DNA of 64,000 nt from Ornithinibacillus californiensis (GCF_001038485.1 NZ_LDUE01000050.1:62001-126000); one strand, 5' to 3'. Positions 46,837-54,985 are shown, counted from the first letter of the stretch. Notes: generated from the sequence alone by a model not told the origin. A program made the numbers and translations.

Positions 46837-47768
46837 GTGTTGCTCCCCTTTTTCAGGTCATATGGTTTCAGAGCTAGACCAAGTACATCAATATATTTTA
46901 GTTCTTCTTCGTTGTCTGAGAAAGAAAAGATTTCAGCTGAAATTCTTTCCTTCAATGACTTTTGTACTTCAGATAAATAAGGAAAATCCCCAGATAAAAG
47001 AACCAAGTTTATATTTGCTTGACCGTTTGAAATGGAATATTGGTAAAAGTCAATTATACGATTGACTTCAATACTATATTCATTAATTATTCCTTCCACT
47101 TCACTTCTGCTTAAATCTAATTGTTGTTCGTTCAACGATTGTTTAATGTATCGAGTAAAAACTGCCTTATGATTATGGAAGGCTGTTAATATCAGTGCAT
47201 CCAAATTCCACTGTATATGTAATACATGATCATTCTCTTTTCGGTATCGTTTGTAGTAATAGCGATACACTGACAGCGAAGTTAAATCAGCAACTACCGG
47301 TTTTAAACCTGCCTCTCGGAACACTTCCTCAAATGCCACTATTTTATCCTTGGGGTAGGCATATAAAAGTATATTACGTTGTTGATTTTCTTCATCTAAG
47401 AACTCAACAGAGATAGATGGATTGGCAAAAGGTAGAAAGAAGCTATTACCTAATTGATTCTTCAAATAACTAATTGCCTCTTCTTCAGTTAATGCTGCCG
47501 GAACCTGTAAGGGACGAATAACAACAGCGTCATCCGGTAAACAGAAGAATAAATCTTTCCGCTTCCACCTTTTTTTCCTTACTAACTTAGATAGTATAGT
47601 AACTAAGACCGACCTATTTATAATCGCTCCATCTTTAATGGTTTCATGCGGCAATTCTAACTCACCTTGGTCAACTAAACTATCGAGTGTAGCATGTTTA
47701 TGATAGGAATAGCGTAATACTCTATTGGTAATAACAATATTTATCCTGCCTTTTCTCATTAGTCCCAT
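46833..47768 (-). CDS. pilM: PilM-like actin-fold ATPase of the pilus alignment complex
   Basis: A 311-residue cytosolic protein without membrane segments, matching PilM in length, position and pattern: an N-terminal strand pair (INIVITNRVLRYSYHK), FCLPDDAVVIRPLQVPAALTEEE near 75-97 (the PilM family has an equivalent IR-LP-LP segment) and a C-terminal LLSGDFPYLSEVQKSLKERI block near 258-277. PilM binds the N terminus of PilN and joins the extension ATPase. It is translationally coupled to pilN. The nucleotide-binding motifs of the actin fold are weak here, so ATP binding is uncertain. Confidence 0.75.
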   Translation of the reverse strand: MGLMRKGRINIVITNRVLRYSYHKHATLDSLVDQGELELPHETIKDGAIINRSVLVTILSKLVRKKRWKRKDLFFCLPDDAVVIRPLQVPAALTEEEAISYLKNQLGNSFFLPFANPSISVEFLDEENQQRNILLYAYPKDKIVAFEEVFREAGLKPVVADLTSLSVYRYYYKRYRKENDHVLHIQWNLDALILTAFHNHKAVFTRYIKQSLNEQQLDLSRSEVEGIINEYSIEVNRIIDFYQYSISNGQANINLVLLSGDFPYLSEVQKSLKERISAEIFSFSDNEEELKYIDVLGLALKPYDLKKGSNT

Positions 47769-47780
47769 GCTACCACCTTC

Positions 47781-48527
47781 TTAAATGTTTGTTAAATACC
47801 AACTCACGATGGAGTCACCGTAAAAATAAGCGATTAATGTACCAATCACAATATACGGTCCAAATGGTACTGGTTGTTTTCGGTCAATTCGCTTTAATAA
47901 AATCAATAGTATTCCAATTACCGCACCAATAACACAAGATAAAAAGAATGCTAGCAGTACTTGCTGTAAGCCCAACACTATACCAAGTACAGCAAACAAC
48001 TTCATATCTCCAGCTCCCATCCCACCACGGCTAACTAGAATTATGATAGCTATGACGGCGAATCCAGTAATGGCACCAGTAATGGATGACCACCAAGGAT
48101 TTAGTGGTTCTACAATTCGTAGTACTATAAAGAATGGTAAAAAGAAAATCAATACTTTATTTGGTATAAGCATATAGTTAATATCTGTAACAAATATTAT
48201 TACTAGCATAGAAACTAATAATAATGAAATAATTAACTCCATACTAAATCCATATTGTATGTACGATATTGCAAATAAAGCTCCTGTTAACACTTCTACC
48301 AAAGGATACATTGGTGAAATTTTCACCTTACAATGACGACATTTACCACCTTGAAATATGTATGATAGTAGAGGAATCAGTTCGTACCACGTTAATTGGT
48401 GGTTACAATGCGGGCATTGTGATCGGTCATTGATGAATGGTTTGTTTTGTGGTAGTCGTAGACCTACTACGTTAAAGAATGAGCCGAAAATATTGCCTAT
48501 AATTATAAAGATAATTTCAACGAACAA
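47781..48527 (-). CDS. pilD: Prepilin peptidase/N-methyltransferase (PilD/ComC type)
   Basis: Membrane aspartyl protease that cuts prepilins after the glycine before the hydrophobic segment and methylates the new N terminus. 248 residues, about seven hydrophobic segments. The cytosolic methyltransferase region has two CxxC pairs (CPHC near 38, CRHC near 63). Catalytic aspartates lie in FVTDINYMLIP (near 112) and GMGAGDMKLF (near 170), the GxGD signature. TTG 48527 is the likely start, with GAGGTGAAG upstream. It sits after the major pilin terminator and before pilM. Confidence 0.92.
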   Translation of the reverse strand: MFVEIIFIIIGNIFGSFFNVVGLRLPQNKPFINDRSQCPHCNHQLTWYELIPLLSYIFQGGKCRHCKVKISPMYPLVEVLTGALFAISYIQYGFSMELIISLLLVSMLVIIFVTDINYMLIPNKVLIFFLPFFIVLRIVEPLNPWWSSITGAITGFAVIAIIILVSRGGMGAGDMKLFAVLGIVLGLQQVLLAFFLSCVIGAVIGILLILLKRIDRKQPVPFGPYIVIGTLIAYFYGDSIVSWYLTNI

Positions 48528-48569
48528 TTACTTCACCTCGAGTTTCAATATATCCCATGTGTATCAAAA

Positions 48570-48596
48570 ACAAACGCCCTTTAGGGGCGTTTGTTT
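48570..48596 (-). terminator. Terminator directly after the major pilin gene
   Basis: In RNA sense AAACAAACGCCCC pairs with GGGCGTTTGTTT around a small loop, followed by T residues. The first bases overlap the pilin stop codon. It would make the pilin message largely monocistronic and lower expression of pilD-pilM-pilN-pilO. Confidence 0.88.
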
Positions 48597-48963
48597 AATG
48601 TGTAATATTACTAAGGTCTATATCTCCATTACTCTTTATATCAACATAACCACCATATACTTTTGTATCATCCCCTGGAACAGTTGGAACATCTTCAAGG
48701 TACCCTGCTGATTCCAAGGCAACAACTGAGTATTGTAATCCATTTATTGAGGTCTTACTATCTTCAAGACCGCTAACATGAGCCAACCTAGCAGCATTTT
48801 TAATCAGTTCCAAATTAGCTTCGTGAGCCTTGTCTTCTGAATCACCGATAACATTCCCAATCGCAGGAACTGCAATCGCCAAAATAATCCCCAAAATAAC
48901 AATAACTGCTAGAAGCTCTACTAATGTAAAACCTTTTTGATTTTTGAACATACGTTTTAACAT
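48595..48963 (-). CDS. Major type IV pilin (class III signal)
   Basis: A 122-residue prepilin: short basic leader, cleavage at KG/FTLVELLAVIVILGI with Glu at mature position 5, a hydrophobic assembly helix, then a compact C-terminal domain of ~85 residues without cysteines (GLQYSVVALESAGYLEDV; GGYVDIKSNGDI). It resembles ComGC and PilE-type pilins. It is judged to be the major pilin because it has its own promoter region with a c-di-GMP-II riboswitch, a strong ribosome site (GGTGGGG) and its own terminator. It lies between pilC and pilD. Fibre function (motility, adhesion, DNA uptake) is not decidable from sequence. Confidence 0.88.
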   Translation of the reverse strand: MLKRMFKNQKGFTLVELLAVIVILGIILAIAVPAIGNVIGDSEDKAHEANLELIKNAARLAHVSGLEDSKTSINGLQYSVVALESAGYLEDVPTVPGDDTKVYGGYVDIKSNGDIDLSNITH

Positions 48964-48988
48964 TTATTTCCCCACCTTTATAATTTTT

Positions 48989-49082
48989 AAAAAAATCATA
49001 GTTGGTCGGTTGCACTACTAGCTCCTAACTATCCAAGTGCCCATGTACAGATAGTTAATCATCGCTTCCTACATAAGTCCTA
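48989..49082 (-). promoter_or_regulatory. Cyclic-di-GMP-II riboswitch with overlapping terminator, upstream of the major pilin
   Basis: In RNA sense the region carries GGAAGCGATGATTAACTATC, then GGGCACTTG (49042-49034) and TAGTAGTGCAACCGACC (49020-49004). These are the conserved blocks of class II c-di-GMP aptamers; the structurally solved Clostridium acetobutylicum aptamer has GGGCACUUG and UUAGUAGUGCAACCGACC. GCACT pairs with AGTGC as the pseudoknot. A terminator, ATAGTTAGG (49032-49024) with CCAACTAT (49005-48998) then GATTTTTTT, uses aptamer bases, so aptamer and terminator exclude each other. That predicts c-di-GMP turns pilin transcription on. Confidence 0.9.
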
Positions 49083-49087
49083 TTAAC

Positions 49088-49093
49088 ATTATA
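49088..49093 (-). promoter_or_regulatory. -10 element of the major pilin promoter
   Basis: A perfect TATAAT in minus-strand sense places the RNA 5' end near 49081, exactly where the riboswitch begins. No good -35 is seen at 16-18 bases, so an activator or an alternative factor may help. Confidence 0.55.
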
Positions 49094-49123
49094 ATTTACA
49101 TTGCGACATTAATCTACAATAAA

Positions 49124-50320
49124 TTATATATTTTCAAACAAGGAGAACATCGGAATAACAACTGCTGCAATAATACTTCCAACGATTACCGTTAGTATGA
49201 TAATCATTAATGGTTCTATTAAAGTTTTAATTCTAGTTGATAATTGCTCTACCTCTTCTTCATAGAAGTTGGCAGCTTTTAATAACATCTGATCAAGCGT
49301 ACCAGTCTTTTCCCCAATTTGCACCATTTGAATCACAAGTGCTGGAAATGCCCAATGTTCTTTCATCGGAATGGTCATTGATTCTCCAATTTCAAGTGAC
49401 TTCCTTACTTTTCTCAAGACTTCTTTTAATACCCGGTTTCCTACTACTTCTTCTGTTATCTCTACCGATTGCAAAATAGGAACAGAACTATTAACTAGCG
49501 TACTTAAAGTGGTCGTTAATCTAACAAGAGCACCTTTATGAACTAATACACCAAATAAGGGCATTTTCATTTTTATCTTATCCACCCTATAAGCAAATGA
49601 CTCTTTTTTTAATAGTGAGCGATATAGTACATAGATGCCAGCTAGGAAGAGCAAGACTAACCACCAAAAAGCACCTGCGAAGTTACTTAAACTAAGTATA
49701 AATTGTGTAAATGGTGGTATTTCTTCCCCTAATGAGTTAAACATGCCTATGAACTGTGGAACAACAAATACTAGTAAAAAAATACTTAAAAATAAAGTAA
49801 TAACACCAACAATACTCGGATACATCAACGCCGAAACAATACGCTGTTTATTTCGATATTCCTTTTCAAAGTAATCAGCCATTTCATTAAGGATTTCATC
49901 TAGTTTACCACTGGCTTCTCCGGCTATTATCATATTAACAAGTAGAGCAGGGAATATTTTAGGATGATTAGCAACAGCCTTTGATAAGGATTCCCCACGA
50001 TCTAATTGTCTATCTATGTCTAATAAAGCGGCTTTAAGAATAGGGCTTTCTGTTTGCTTAGCCATCGTTTTTGTTGAATCTGAGATGGGTATACCGGCGT
50101 GTATAAGTGTTGCATACTGCCTTAAAAACATAACAAATTCTTTATTCTTTACTCTTTTTGTTAATACAATATCTTTATTCCATATTGGTGTTTCCTTAAT
50201 TTCAATAACAAAGAGTCGATTTTTTTCTAGTTCTTGCAGGGCTAATTCTTTCGTTTCCGCTTCTATTTTTCCTTTAATTGCATCACCGGCTAAGTTTTTA
50301 GCGACATATTGATAATTCAA
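49124..50320 (-). CDS. pilC: Type IV pilus platform protein PilC (GspF family)
   Basis: Inner-membrane platform on which the ATPases turn to add or remove pilins, 398 residues. It has two repeated GspF domains (~65-190 and ~268-390) and three main membrane segments (about 163-190, 212-232 and 370-392, PLMIIILTVIVGSIIAAVVIP). Family blocks MIIAGEASGKLDEILNEMADYFEKE and MVQIGEKTGTLDQMLLKAANFYEEE (quoted: AGEASGKLDEIL near 137, IGEKTGTLDQML near 337) are clear. TTG 50320 is the start, eight bases after AAAGGGGAG. It overlaps the pilT stop region, so pilB-pilT-pilC are coupled. Confidence 0.95.
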   Translation of the reverse strand: MNYQYVAKNLAGDAIKGKIEAETKELALQELEKNRLFVIEIKETPIWNKDIVLTKRVKNKEFVMFLRQYATLIHAGIPISDSTKTMAKQTESPILKAALLDIDRQLDRGESLSKAVANHPKIFPALLVNMIIAGEASGKLDEILNEMADYFEKEYRNKQRIVSALMYPSIVGVITLFLSIFLLVFVVPQFIGMFNSLGEEIPPFTQFILSLSNFAGAFWWLVLLFLAGIYVLYRSLLKKESFAYRVDKIKMKMPLFGVLVHKGALVRLTTTLSTLVNSSVPILQSVEITEEVVGNRVLKEVLRKVRKSLEIGESMTIPMKEHWAFPALVIQMVQIGEKTGTLDQMLLKAANFYEEEVEQLSTRIKTLIEPLMIIILTVIVGSIIAAVVIPMFSLFENI

Positions 50321-50323
50321 TGC

Positions 50324-51364
50324 CTAAACTCCCCTTTCCTGCATAAAAGGAGCAGCCGTTTCTATAGAAATTTTATTTTCTTGAACTAATCGTCTTAAAT
50401 CCATTTCTAATGTATGCATTCCTTGCTCTTTAGAGGTTTGCAGTACACTTTGAATTTGATGTAGTTTCTCATTTCGTATCAAATTCTTAATGGCAGGATT
50501 ATTAATTAATACCTCTGTCGCTACACGTCTACCTGAGTTATCTTTTGTTAATAGAAGACGTTGGGAAATCACCGCTTTTAATATAGTTGATAGCTGAATT
50601 CGAATCTGGTCCTGCTGCTCTGATGGAAAGACATCAATAATCCGCTCTATCGTTGAGACCGCATCTGTTGTATGTAATGTGCCAAATACTAAATGACCAG
50701 TCTCTGCTGCCGTTATTGCCGTAGCTATCGTTTCCAAGTCACGCATCTCACCAACTAAGATAACGTCTGGATCTTGCCGTAAGCTCGCACGTAATCCACC
50801 AGAAAAGCTATTCGTGTCAAATCCAACTTCTCGTTGATCAATCACAGACTTATTATGTGTGTGCATATATTCAATAGGATCTTCTAAAGTAATAATATGC
50901 TTGTACATCGTTTGGTTCATATAATCAATCATAGAAGCTAGAGTAGTACTTTTCCCACTTCCTGTTGGACCAGTCACGAGGACTAAGCCCTGTTGATGCG
51001 TAGTGAGTTTCCTAGTAATTGGAGGCAAATCTAATTCATCAAGCGTAGGTATTCTACTAGGGACTATCCGTATCGCCATAGACAATTCCCCTCGCTGATA
51101 GTATGTATTAATGCGAAAACGTGATATACCACTAATTCCATAGGAAAAATCTATCTCGCGTTTTCTCTCAAGTTCTCTCCACAAATCTTCCGGTAAGATG
51201 TCTTGAATAATAATCTTGGTCATCGACGGTAATATTTTTTCCTTGTCTTGTTCAACTAGCTTACCATTAATACGAAAAATAGGGGCTTTACCGATTGTCA
51301 AATGTACATCAGAAGCGTTCATCTGATAAGCTTCCTTTAACCACTGCTCAAACTGCTCCTTCAC
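50324..51364 (-). CDS. pilT: Type IV pilus retraction ATPase PilT
   Basis: Hexameric ATPase that depolymerises the pilus, powering twitching or uptake, 346 residues. It has an N-terminal PAS-like domain with ASDVHLTIGKAPIFRINGKL near 17-36, Walker A GPTGSGKSTT near 130, Walker B region QDPDVILVGEMRD near 195-207 with catalytic Glu, the His box GHLVFGTLHT near 221, and the PilT hallmark PAIKNLIRNEK near 287 (AIRNLIRE in others). GTG 51364 starts, seven bases after GGGGG. B. subtilis ComG has no PilT, so its presence argues for a retractile pilus. Confidence 0.95.
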   Translation of the reverse strand: MKEQFEQWLKEAYQMNASDVHLTIGKAPIFRINGKLVEQDKEKILPSMTKIIIQDILPEDLWRELERKREIDFSYGISGISRFRINTYYQRGELSMAIRIVPSRIPTLDELDLPPITRKLTTHQQGLVLVTGPTGSGKSTTLASMIDYMNQTMYKHIITLEDPIEYMHTHNKSVIDQREVGFDTNSFSGGLRASLRQDPDVILVGEMRDLETIATAITAAETGHLVFGTLHTTDAVSTIERIIDVFPSEQQDQIRIQLSTILKAVISQRLLLTKDNSGRRVATEVLINNPAIKNLIRNEKLHQIQSVLQTSKEQGMHTLEMDLRRLVQENKISIETAAPFMQERGV

Positions 51365-51377
51365 GAATTTACCCCCT

Positions 51378-53003
51378 TTAAATACTAATTGAGATTTGCA
51401 TAATTTCTTCCATCGTCGTTAGCCCATCTTTAACCTTTTCTAATCCATCTTGAATTAAGAAGCTTGTCCCCTGCTGCTTCATATATTCCTTAACTTCCTT
51501 AATAGAAGTGTGGTTGAGTAACATACTCTTAATTGTATCATCCATTACAATTACTTCATGAACGGCAATTCTTCCACGATAACCTTGCTGATGACAGCTG
51601 CTACAACCTTTTCCAAAATATACGTGCTCCACTTCGATACCATTTTTAAGGAATATATCTTTTTCCATTTCAGTAGCTTCTCTTTTAGACTGACAATCTC
51701 TACAAATCTTACGTACTAGCCTTTGTGCTACGACACCATTTAACGAGGTAACTACTAAATATGGTTCCACACCCATATCTATCAGTCGCGGCACCGTATC
51801 AATCGCACTATTCGTATGAAGTGTACTAAATACTAAGTGACCTGTTAAGGAAGCACGGATAGCGATTTCTGCTGTTTCCTGGTCTCGAATCTCCCCTACC
51901 ATGATAATATTGGGGTCTTGTCTTAAAATTGAACGTAAACCATTAGCGAATGTAAGACCAACTGCACTGTTTACTTGAACTTGATTGATACCTTTTAACT
52001 GATACTCTACCGGATCTTCGATAGTAATAATATTGACATGTTCCTTGTTTAAGAGATTAATTGATGCATATAAGGTCGATGTTTTACCAGAACCTGTTGG
52101 GCCTGTCAATAGTACTAGTCCAGATGGCTGCGTTATTAATTGTCTGTACTTTTGATGATTGCCTTTCGAAAAATTCATCTCGCTTAGCTGCATCAAAGCA
52201 TTATTTAAATCTAGAATACGAATAACCACTTTTTCTCCATAAACCGTAGGAAGGCAAGAAATACGTAAATCAACTGGTGTCGTGTTAACCATCATTTTTA
52301 TACGACCATCTTGCGGTAAGCGGGTTTGTGTAATATTTAATTCAGCAAGAATTTTAATTCTAGCAACTAGTGAGTTTTGAACCTGCTTGGGAATAACCGT
52401 TTCCGTATGTAATCTGCCATCAATCCGATATCGCACATAAACATCATTTTCATGTGGGTCAATATGAATATCACTTGCCCGTAACTGAACTGCTGCATTC
52501 AACAATTGATCCAACATCCGAATAACTGGTGCCTCATCTTCGCCCTCAGAAATCGTTAAATCAATTCCTCTATCTTCTTTAAAATAGTATTTGTTGATAG
52601 CATGTAGAATATCATCTTTTGTAGCAATTACCGGTGAAATACTAAGTCCAGTTGATAACTCTAAATCATCGATGATAAAGTAATCCATTGGGTCCTTCAT
52701 TGCGATAATTAAGGAGCCATCTTTTATTTTTAAAGGCATGATGTGATTTCTTTGTGCAATTTCCTTTGATACAAATCCTAACACTTTTTCATCGATAGGA
52801 TATTGATATAGTGAAACTTGAGGAATTCCTAACTGAAATTCTAAGACTTCAATTAGTTGTCTTTCTGTTATATAACCGCGCTCTAAAAGAGCATCTCCAA
52901 GCTTTTGGTTAGGCTTCTTATATTCAATTGTTTCATTTATTTTGGCCTCTGTTACTATTCCTGCTTCTTGGAGTAAATCTCCTAAACGCTTACGATTTGG
53001 CAT
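51378..53003 (-). CDS. pilB: Type IV pilus extension ATPase PilB (GspE family) with MshEN domain
   Basis: Drives pilin polymerisation, 541 residues. The N-terminal MshEN/T2SSE_N domain (about 1-140) has two copies of the RLGxxL...G...L...L..Q motif: RLGDLLQEAGIVTEAKINET near 6 and KLGDALLERGYITERQLIEV near 35; this fold binds c-di-GMP in MshE. Walker A GPTGSGKTST lies near 300, Walker B QDPNIIMVGEIRD near 365, and a zinc site (CRDC, CSSC) near 445-475 as in PilB. ATG 53003, eight bases after GGAG, is preferred over GTG 53012. It is coupled to the minor pilin gene before it. Confidence 0.95.
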   Translation of the reverse strand: MPNRKRLGDLLQEAGIVTEAKINETIEYKKPNQKLGDALLERGYITERQLIEVLEFQLGIPQVSLYQYPIDEKVLGFVSKEIAQRNHIMPLKIKDGSLIIAMKDPMDYFIIDDLELSTGLSISPVIATKDDILHAINKYYFKEDRGIDLTISEGEDEAPVIRMLDQLLNAAVQLRASDIHIDPHENDVYVRYRIDGRLHTETVIPKQVQNSLVARIKILAELNITQTRLPQDGRIKMMVNTTPVDLRISCLPTVYGEKVVIRILDLNNALMQLSEMNFSKGNHQKYRQLITQPSGLVLLTGPTGSGKTSTLYASINLLNKEHVNIITIEDPVEYQLKGINQVQVNSAVGLTFANGLRSILRQDPNIIMVGEIRDQETAEIAIRASLTGHLVFSTLHTNSAIDTVPRLIDMGVEPYLVVTSLNGVVAQRLVRKICRDCQSKREATEMEKDIFLKNGIEVEHVYFGKGCSSCHQQGYRGRIAVHEVIVMDDTIKSMLLNHTSIKEVKEYMKQQGTSFLIQDGLEKVKDGLTTMEEIMQISISI

Positions 53004-53008
53004 GCCTT

Positions 53009-53446
53009 TCACTCCGTTTGTGTACTTATTTTAACTTCCATATCATCAATAGAAAATTCAGAGTCAGGGGTTATCCCTTTACTAGAAAATTTAATACTGA
53101 TTGGATCTTCCGAATCATCAATAGTGATATCATCAATAACAAATTTATAAAGTCCTTCGTCATCTAACACTTTTTCTAAAGAGTCACCAGTTGGGTTAGG
53201 AATAAAAGTTATTATGTCTTCAACACTAGAAACCTGATTTGGCACAGATTCTTGAACGAGTTGTTGATAATAATCCACACCCATTTCGGCAATATGAGAA
53301 GCAATTAGATGTTCTTCTGTTGTTTTTACTTGTCTTGCAGTATTTGTTACTTGTGTAAATAACATGAGGACAAATAATAAAATCAGGGTAATAATCATTA
53401 CGGTCAATACAAGTGCTGCACCATGTTCATTCCCTATCTTTTTCAA
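53009..53446 (-). CDS. PilX-like minor pilin
   Basis: A 145-residue protein with a short leader ending HG, then AALVLTVMIITLILLFVLML, the assembly helix of PilX/GspK-type minor pilins, which lack Glu5 and the usual FTL signature. The remainder (about 35-145) is an acidic soluble domain, without cysteines. In other systems PilX/GspK subunits sit at the pilus tip and help initiate assembly. TTG 53446 is the likely start, with AGGTGAAG upstream, overlapping the preceding minor pilin stop. It is followed directly by pilB. The assignment is by position and N terminus. Confidence 0.75.
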   Translation of the reverse strand: MKKIGNEHGAALVLTVMIITLILLFVLMLFTQVTNTARQVKTTEEHLIASHIAEMGVDYYQQLVQESVPNQVSSVEDIITFIPNPTGDSLEKVLDDEGLYKFVIDDITIDDSEDPISIKFSSKGITPDSEFSIDDMEVKISTQTE

Positions 53447-53856
53447 TTATCTTCACCTGCTATATATGTATAGGTATCACTATGTTTTTCCTTATAAGTA
53501 ACATGGATGTTAGTTCGATAGAGCTCTACATCAGCCTCCTTACAAACTTTTAATTGAATTTGATAAGAAGTCTCAAGGAATCTGTCAGCCTCAATATCTA
53601 CTGTTCCTTCTTCACACAGTGGAGCATCATAAAATTCATTCCAAAATTCTTGCTGATTAATATTCTGAACATCATAGATAGCTTGTCCTAGTAAATTACT
53701 AGTAACTAGCTCATCATCCACATTCTCATTCCATGTCAAAATTTGCGGGAAAATAGGTAGTAATATTACAATTACCATACCTAATATCGCAATTGATGCT
53801 ATAATTTCAATAAGAGTAAACCCGTTGTTATTCATGTTTTTATTTTGATGAAACAA
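53443..53856 (-). CDS. Minor pilin (PilV/GspI-like)
   Basis: A 137-residue prepilin with leader ending NNNG and then FTLIEIIASIAILGMVIVIL, keeping Glu5. The soluble domain holds two cysteines (near 85 and 110, APLCEEGTV and QLKVCKEAD) that may form a disulfide. TTG 53856 starts, six bases after GGAGTGG; an internal ATG seven codons later is possible but has no ribosome site. It is first in the operon minor pilin-pilX-pilB-pilT-pilC and divergent from the beta-helix minor pilin, sharing a 64-base promoter gap. Confidence 0.85.
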   Translation of the reverse strand: MFHQNKNMNNNGFTLIEIIASIAILGMVIVILLPIFPQILTWNENVDDELVTSNLLGQAIYDVQNINQQEFWNEFYDAPLCEEGTVDIEADRFLETSYQIQLKVCKEADVELYRTNIHVTYKEKHSDTYTYIAGEDN

Positions 53857-53920
53857 GAAAGTCCACTCCCTATCAGTACTTTTGTCCTATTATACCATTA
53901 TTTTATTGGATGTGATTACT

Positions 53921-54880
53921 TTGATTTTTCGACATTTTAGAAACAATAAAGGTGTTACTTTGGTGGAGCTCCTAGCAGCCTTAAGTTTGTTTGCTATAGT
54001 AATGGTACTTGTATCTACTACTATCTTTCAATCATTTAAAGGAGAAGATCAAACTAGTAATCAGATTGAAGCAACTCAACTTGCAAATATTGCATTGCAG
54101 GATTTGAAAAGTCAATATCAAAACAAAAAAGAGACTATTTGTATTCAGCAGAGTGAATTAACTATCGAAATCAGCGATGTTTCAAATGGAGTAGTAAAAG
54201 ATAATTGCATTGAAGAAATTACACCAGAAGAACCTATTCGAATTACTGTTACCACATTTCCACAAAACGGAGAACCGAATACTATTCAGACTGCTTGGGC
54301 GAATAAATCTAATCAAGATTTAACTGTTACTATTGTTGAAACACCAGATGAAGAAGACAATGTTATCATCGATGAAGAGTATATTAAAAAGAATGGTTGT
54401 TACTTAAATGACTCCCAAATGGACTTTGTATACACTCTAAGAGAAATTACGGAAGATTGTACATTTGTTAGTAAAAATGGGACTTTCTTATATGATATAA
54501 GCTTCTATAAATATAAGAATGAAAGGGGCATGGCAGATATAACAGTTACTGGAGATGTAACTTTTAGAGGTAGTATATCTTTTGATGAGAACAATCCTAA
54601 TGATGCTGAACTTAAAATAGATGGGAATGCCCATTTCGGTGATATATTTATTAACAGTAATCATACAACTATAACAGTCAAGGAAAATGCCACATTCAAA
54701 AATGTGAACTTAAATAACAATCATTCTTCCATAACAGTAGATAAAAATGGTACATTCAATGGTAATATCAACATAACTTCAAAGGATTCTTATATCACTA
54801 TTCATGGTACAGCTTCATGTAATGGAGATACTCAAAACGGTATAATCATTAATGAATCTAGAAGTTGCGGTTCCAACTAA
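53921..54880 (+). CDS. PilW/GspJ-like minor pilin fused to a bactofilin-like beta-helix
   Basis: A 319-residue prepilin, the only pilus gene on the plus strand. The leader NNKG precedes VTLVELLAALSLFAIVMVLV with Glu5, typical of PilW/GspJ. Residues ~35-145 form a soluble pilin domain. From about 205 the chain becomes a ladder of six or so repeats of ~18-20 residues (GDVTFRGSI, GNAHFGDIF, ENATFKNVN, KNGTFNGNI, GTASCNGD), each with a G-x-(A/T)-x-F-like turn, as in bactofilin right-handed beta-helices. TTG 53921 is chosen since GGATGTGAT sits four bases upstream. Cysteines near 90, 100 and in the tail may form disulfides. Confidence 0.82.
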   Translation: MIFRHFRNNKGVTLVELLAALSLFAIVMVLVSTTIFQSFKGEDQTSNQIEATQLANIALQDLKSQYQNKKETICIQQSELTIEISDVSNGVVKDNCIEEITPEEPIRITVTTFPQNGEPNTIQTAWANKSNQDLTVTIVETPDEEDNVIIDEEYIKKNGCYLNDSQMDFVYTLREITEDCTFVSKNGTFLYDISFYKYKNERGMADITVTGDVTFRGSISFDENNPNDAELKIDGNAHFGDIFINSNHTTITVKENATFKNVNLNNNHSSITVDKNGTFNGNINITSKDSYITIHGTASCNGDTQNGIIINESRSCGSN

Positions 54881-54915
54881 GAACGTGAGCGTTGAGCTCA
54901 CGTTCTTAGTTTATT
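54875..54915 (+). terminator. Terminator after the beta-helix minor pilin
   Basis: A perfect 16-bp stem, AACTAAGAACGTGAGC (54875-54890) with GCTCACGTTCTTAGTT (54896-54911), followed by TATTTTA. It includes the stop codon. Confidence 0.85.
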
Positions 54916-54985
54916 TTATATAAATTTCCTTCAAAATATAAAAGAGACTAATTTGTTTATATTATCACCCCAATCCCATGAACCT

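Noticed and set aside
45777-53856. Type II secretion system or ComG competence operon
   Set aside because: A PilT with AIKNLIR motif and PilM/N/O-like genes are present, there is no secretin, and gene order differs from comGABCDEFG, so a type IV pilus is the better fit.
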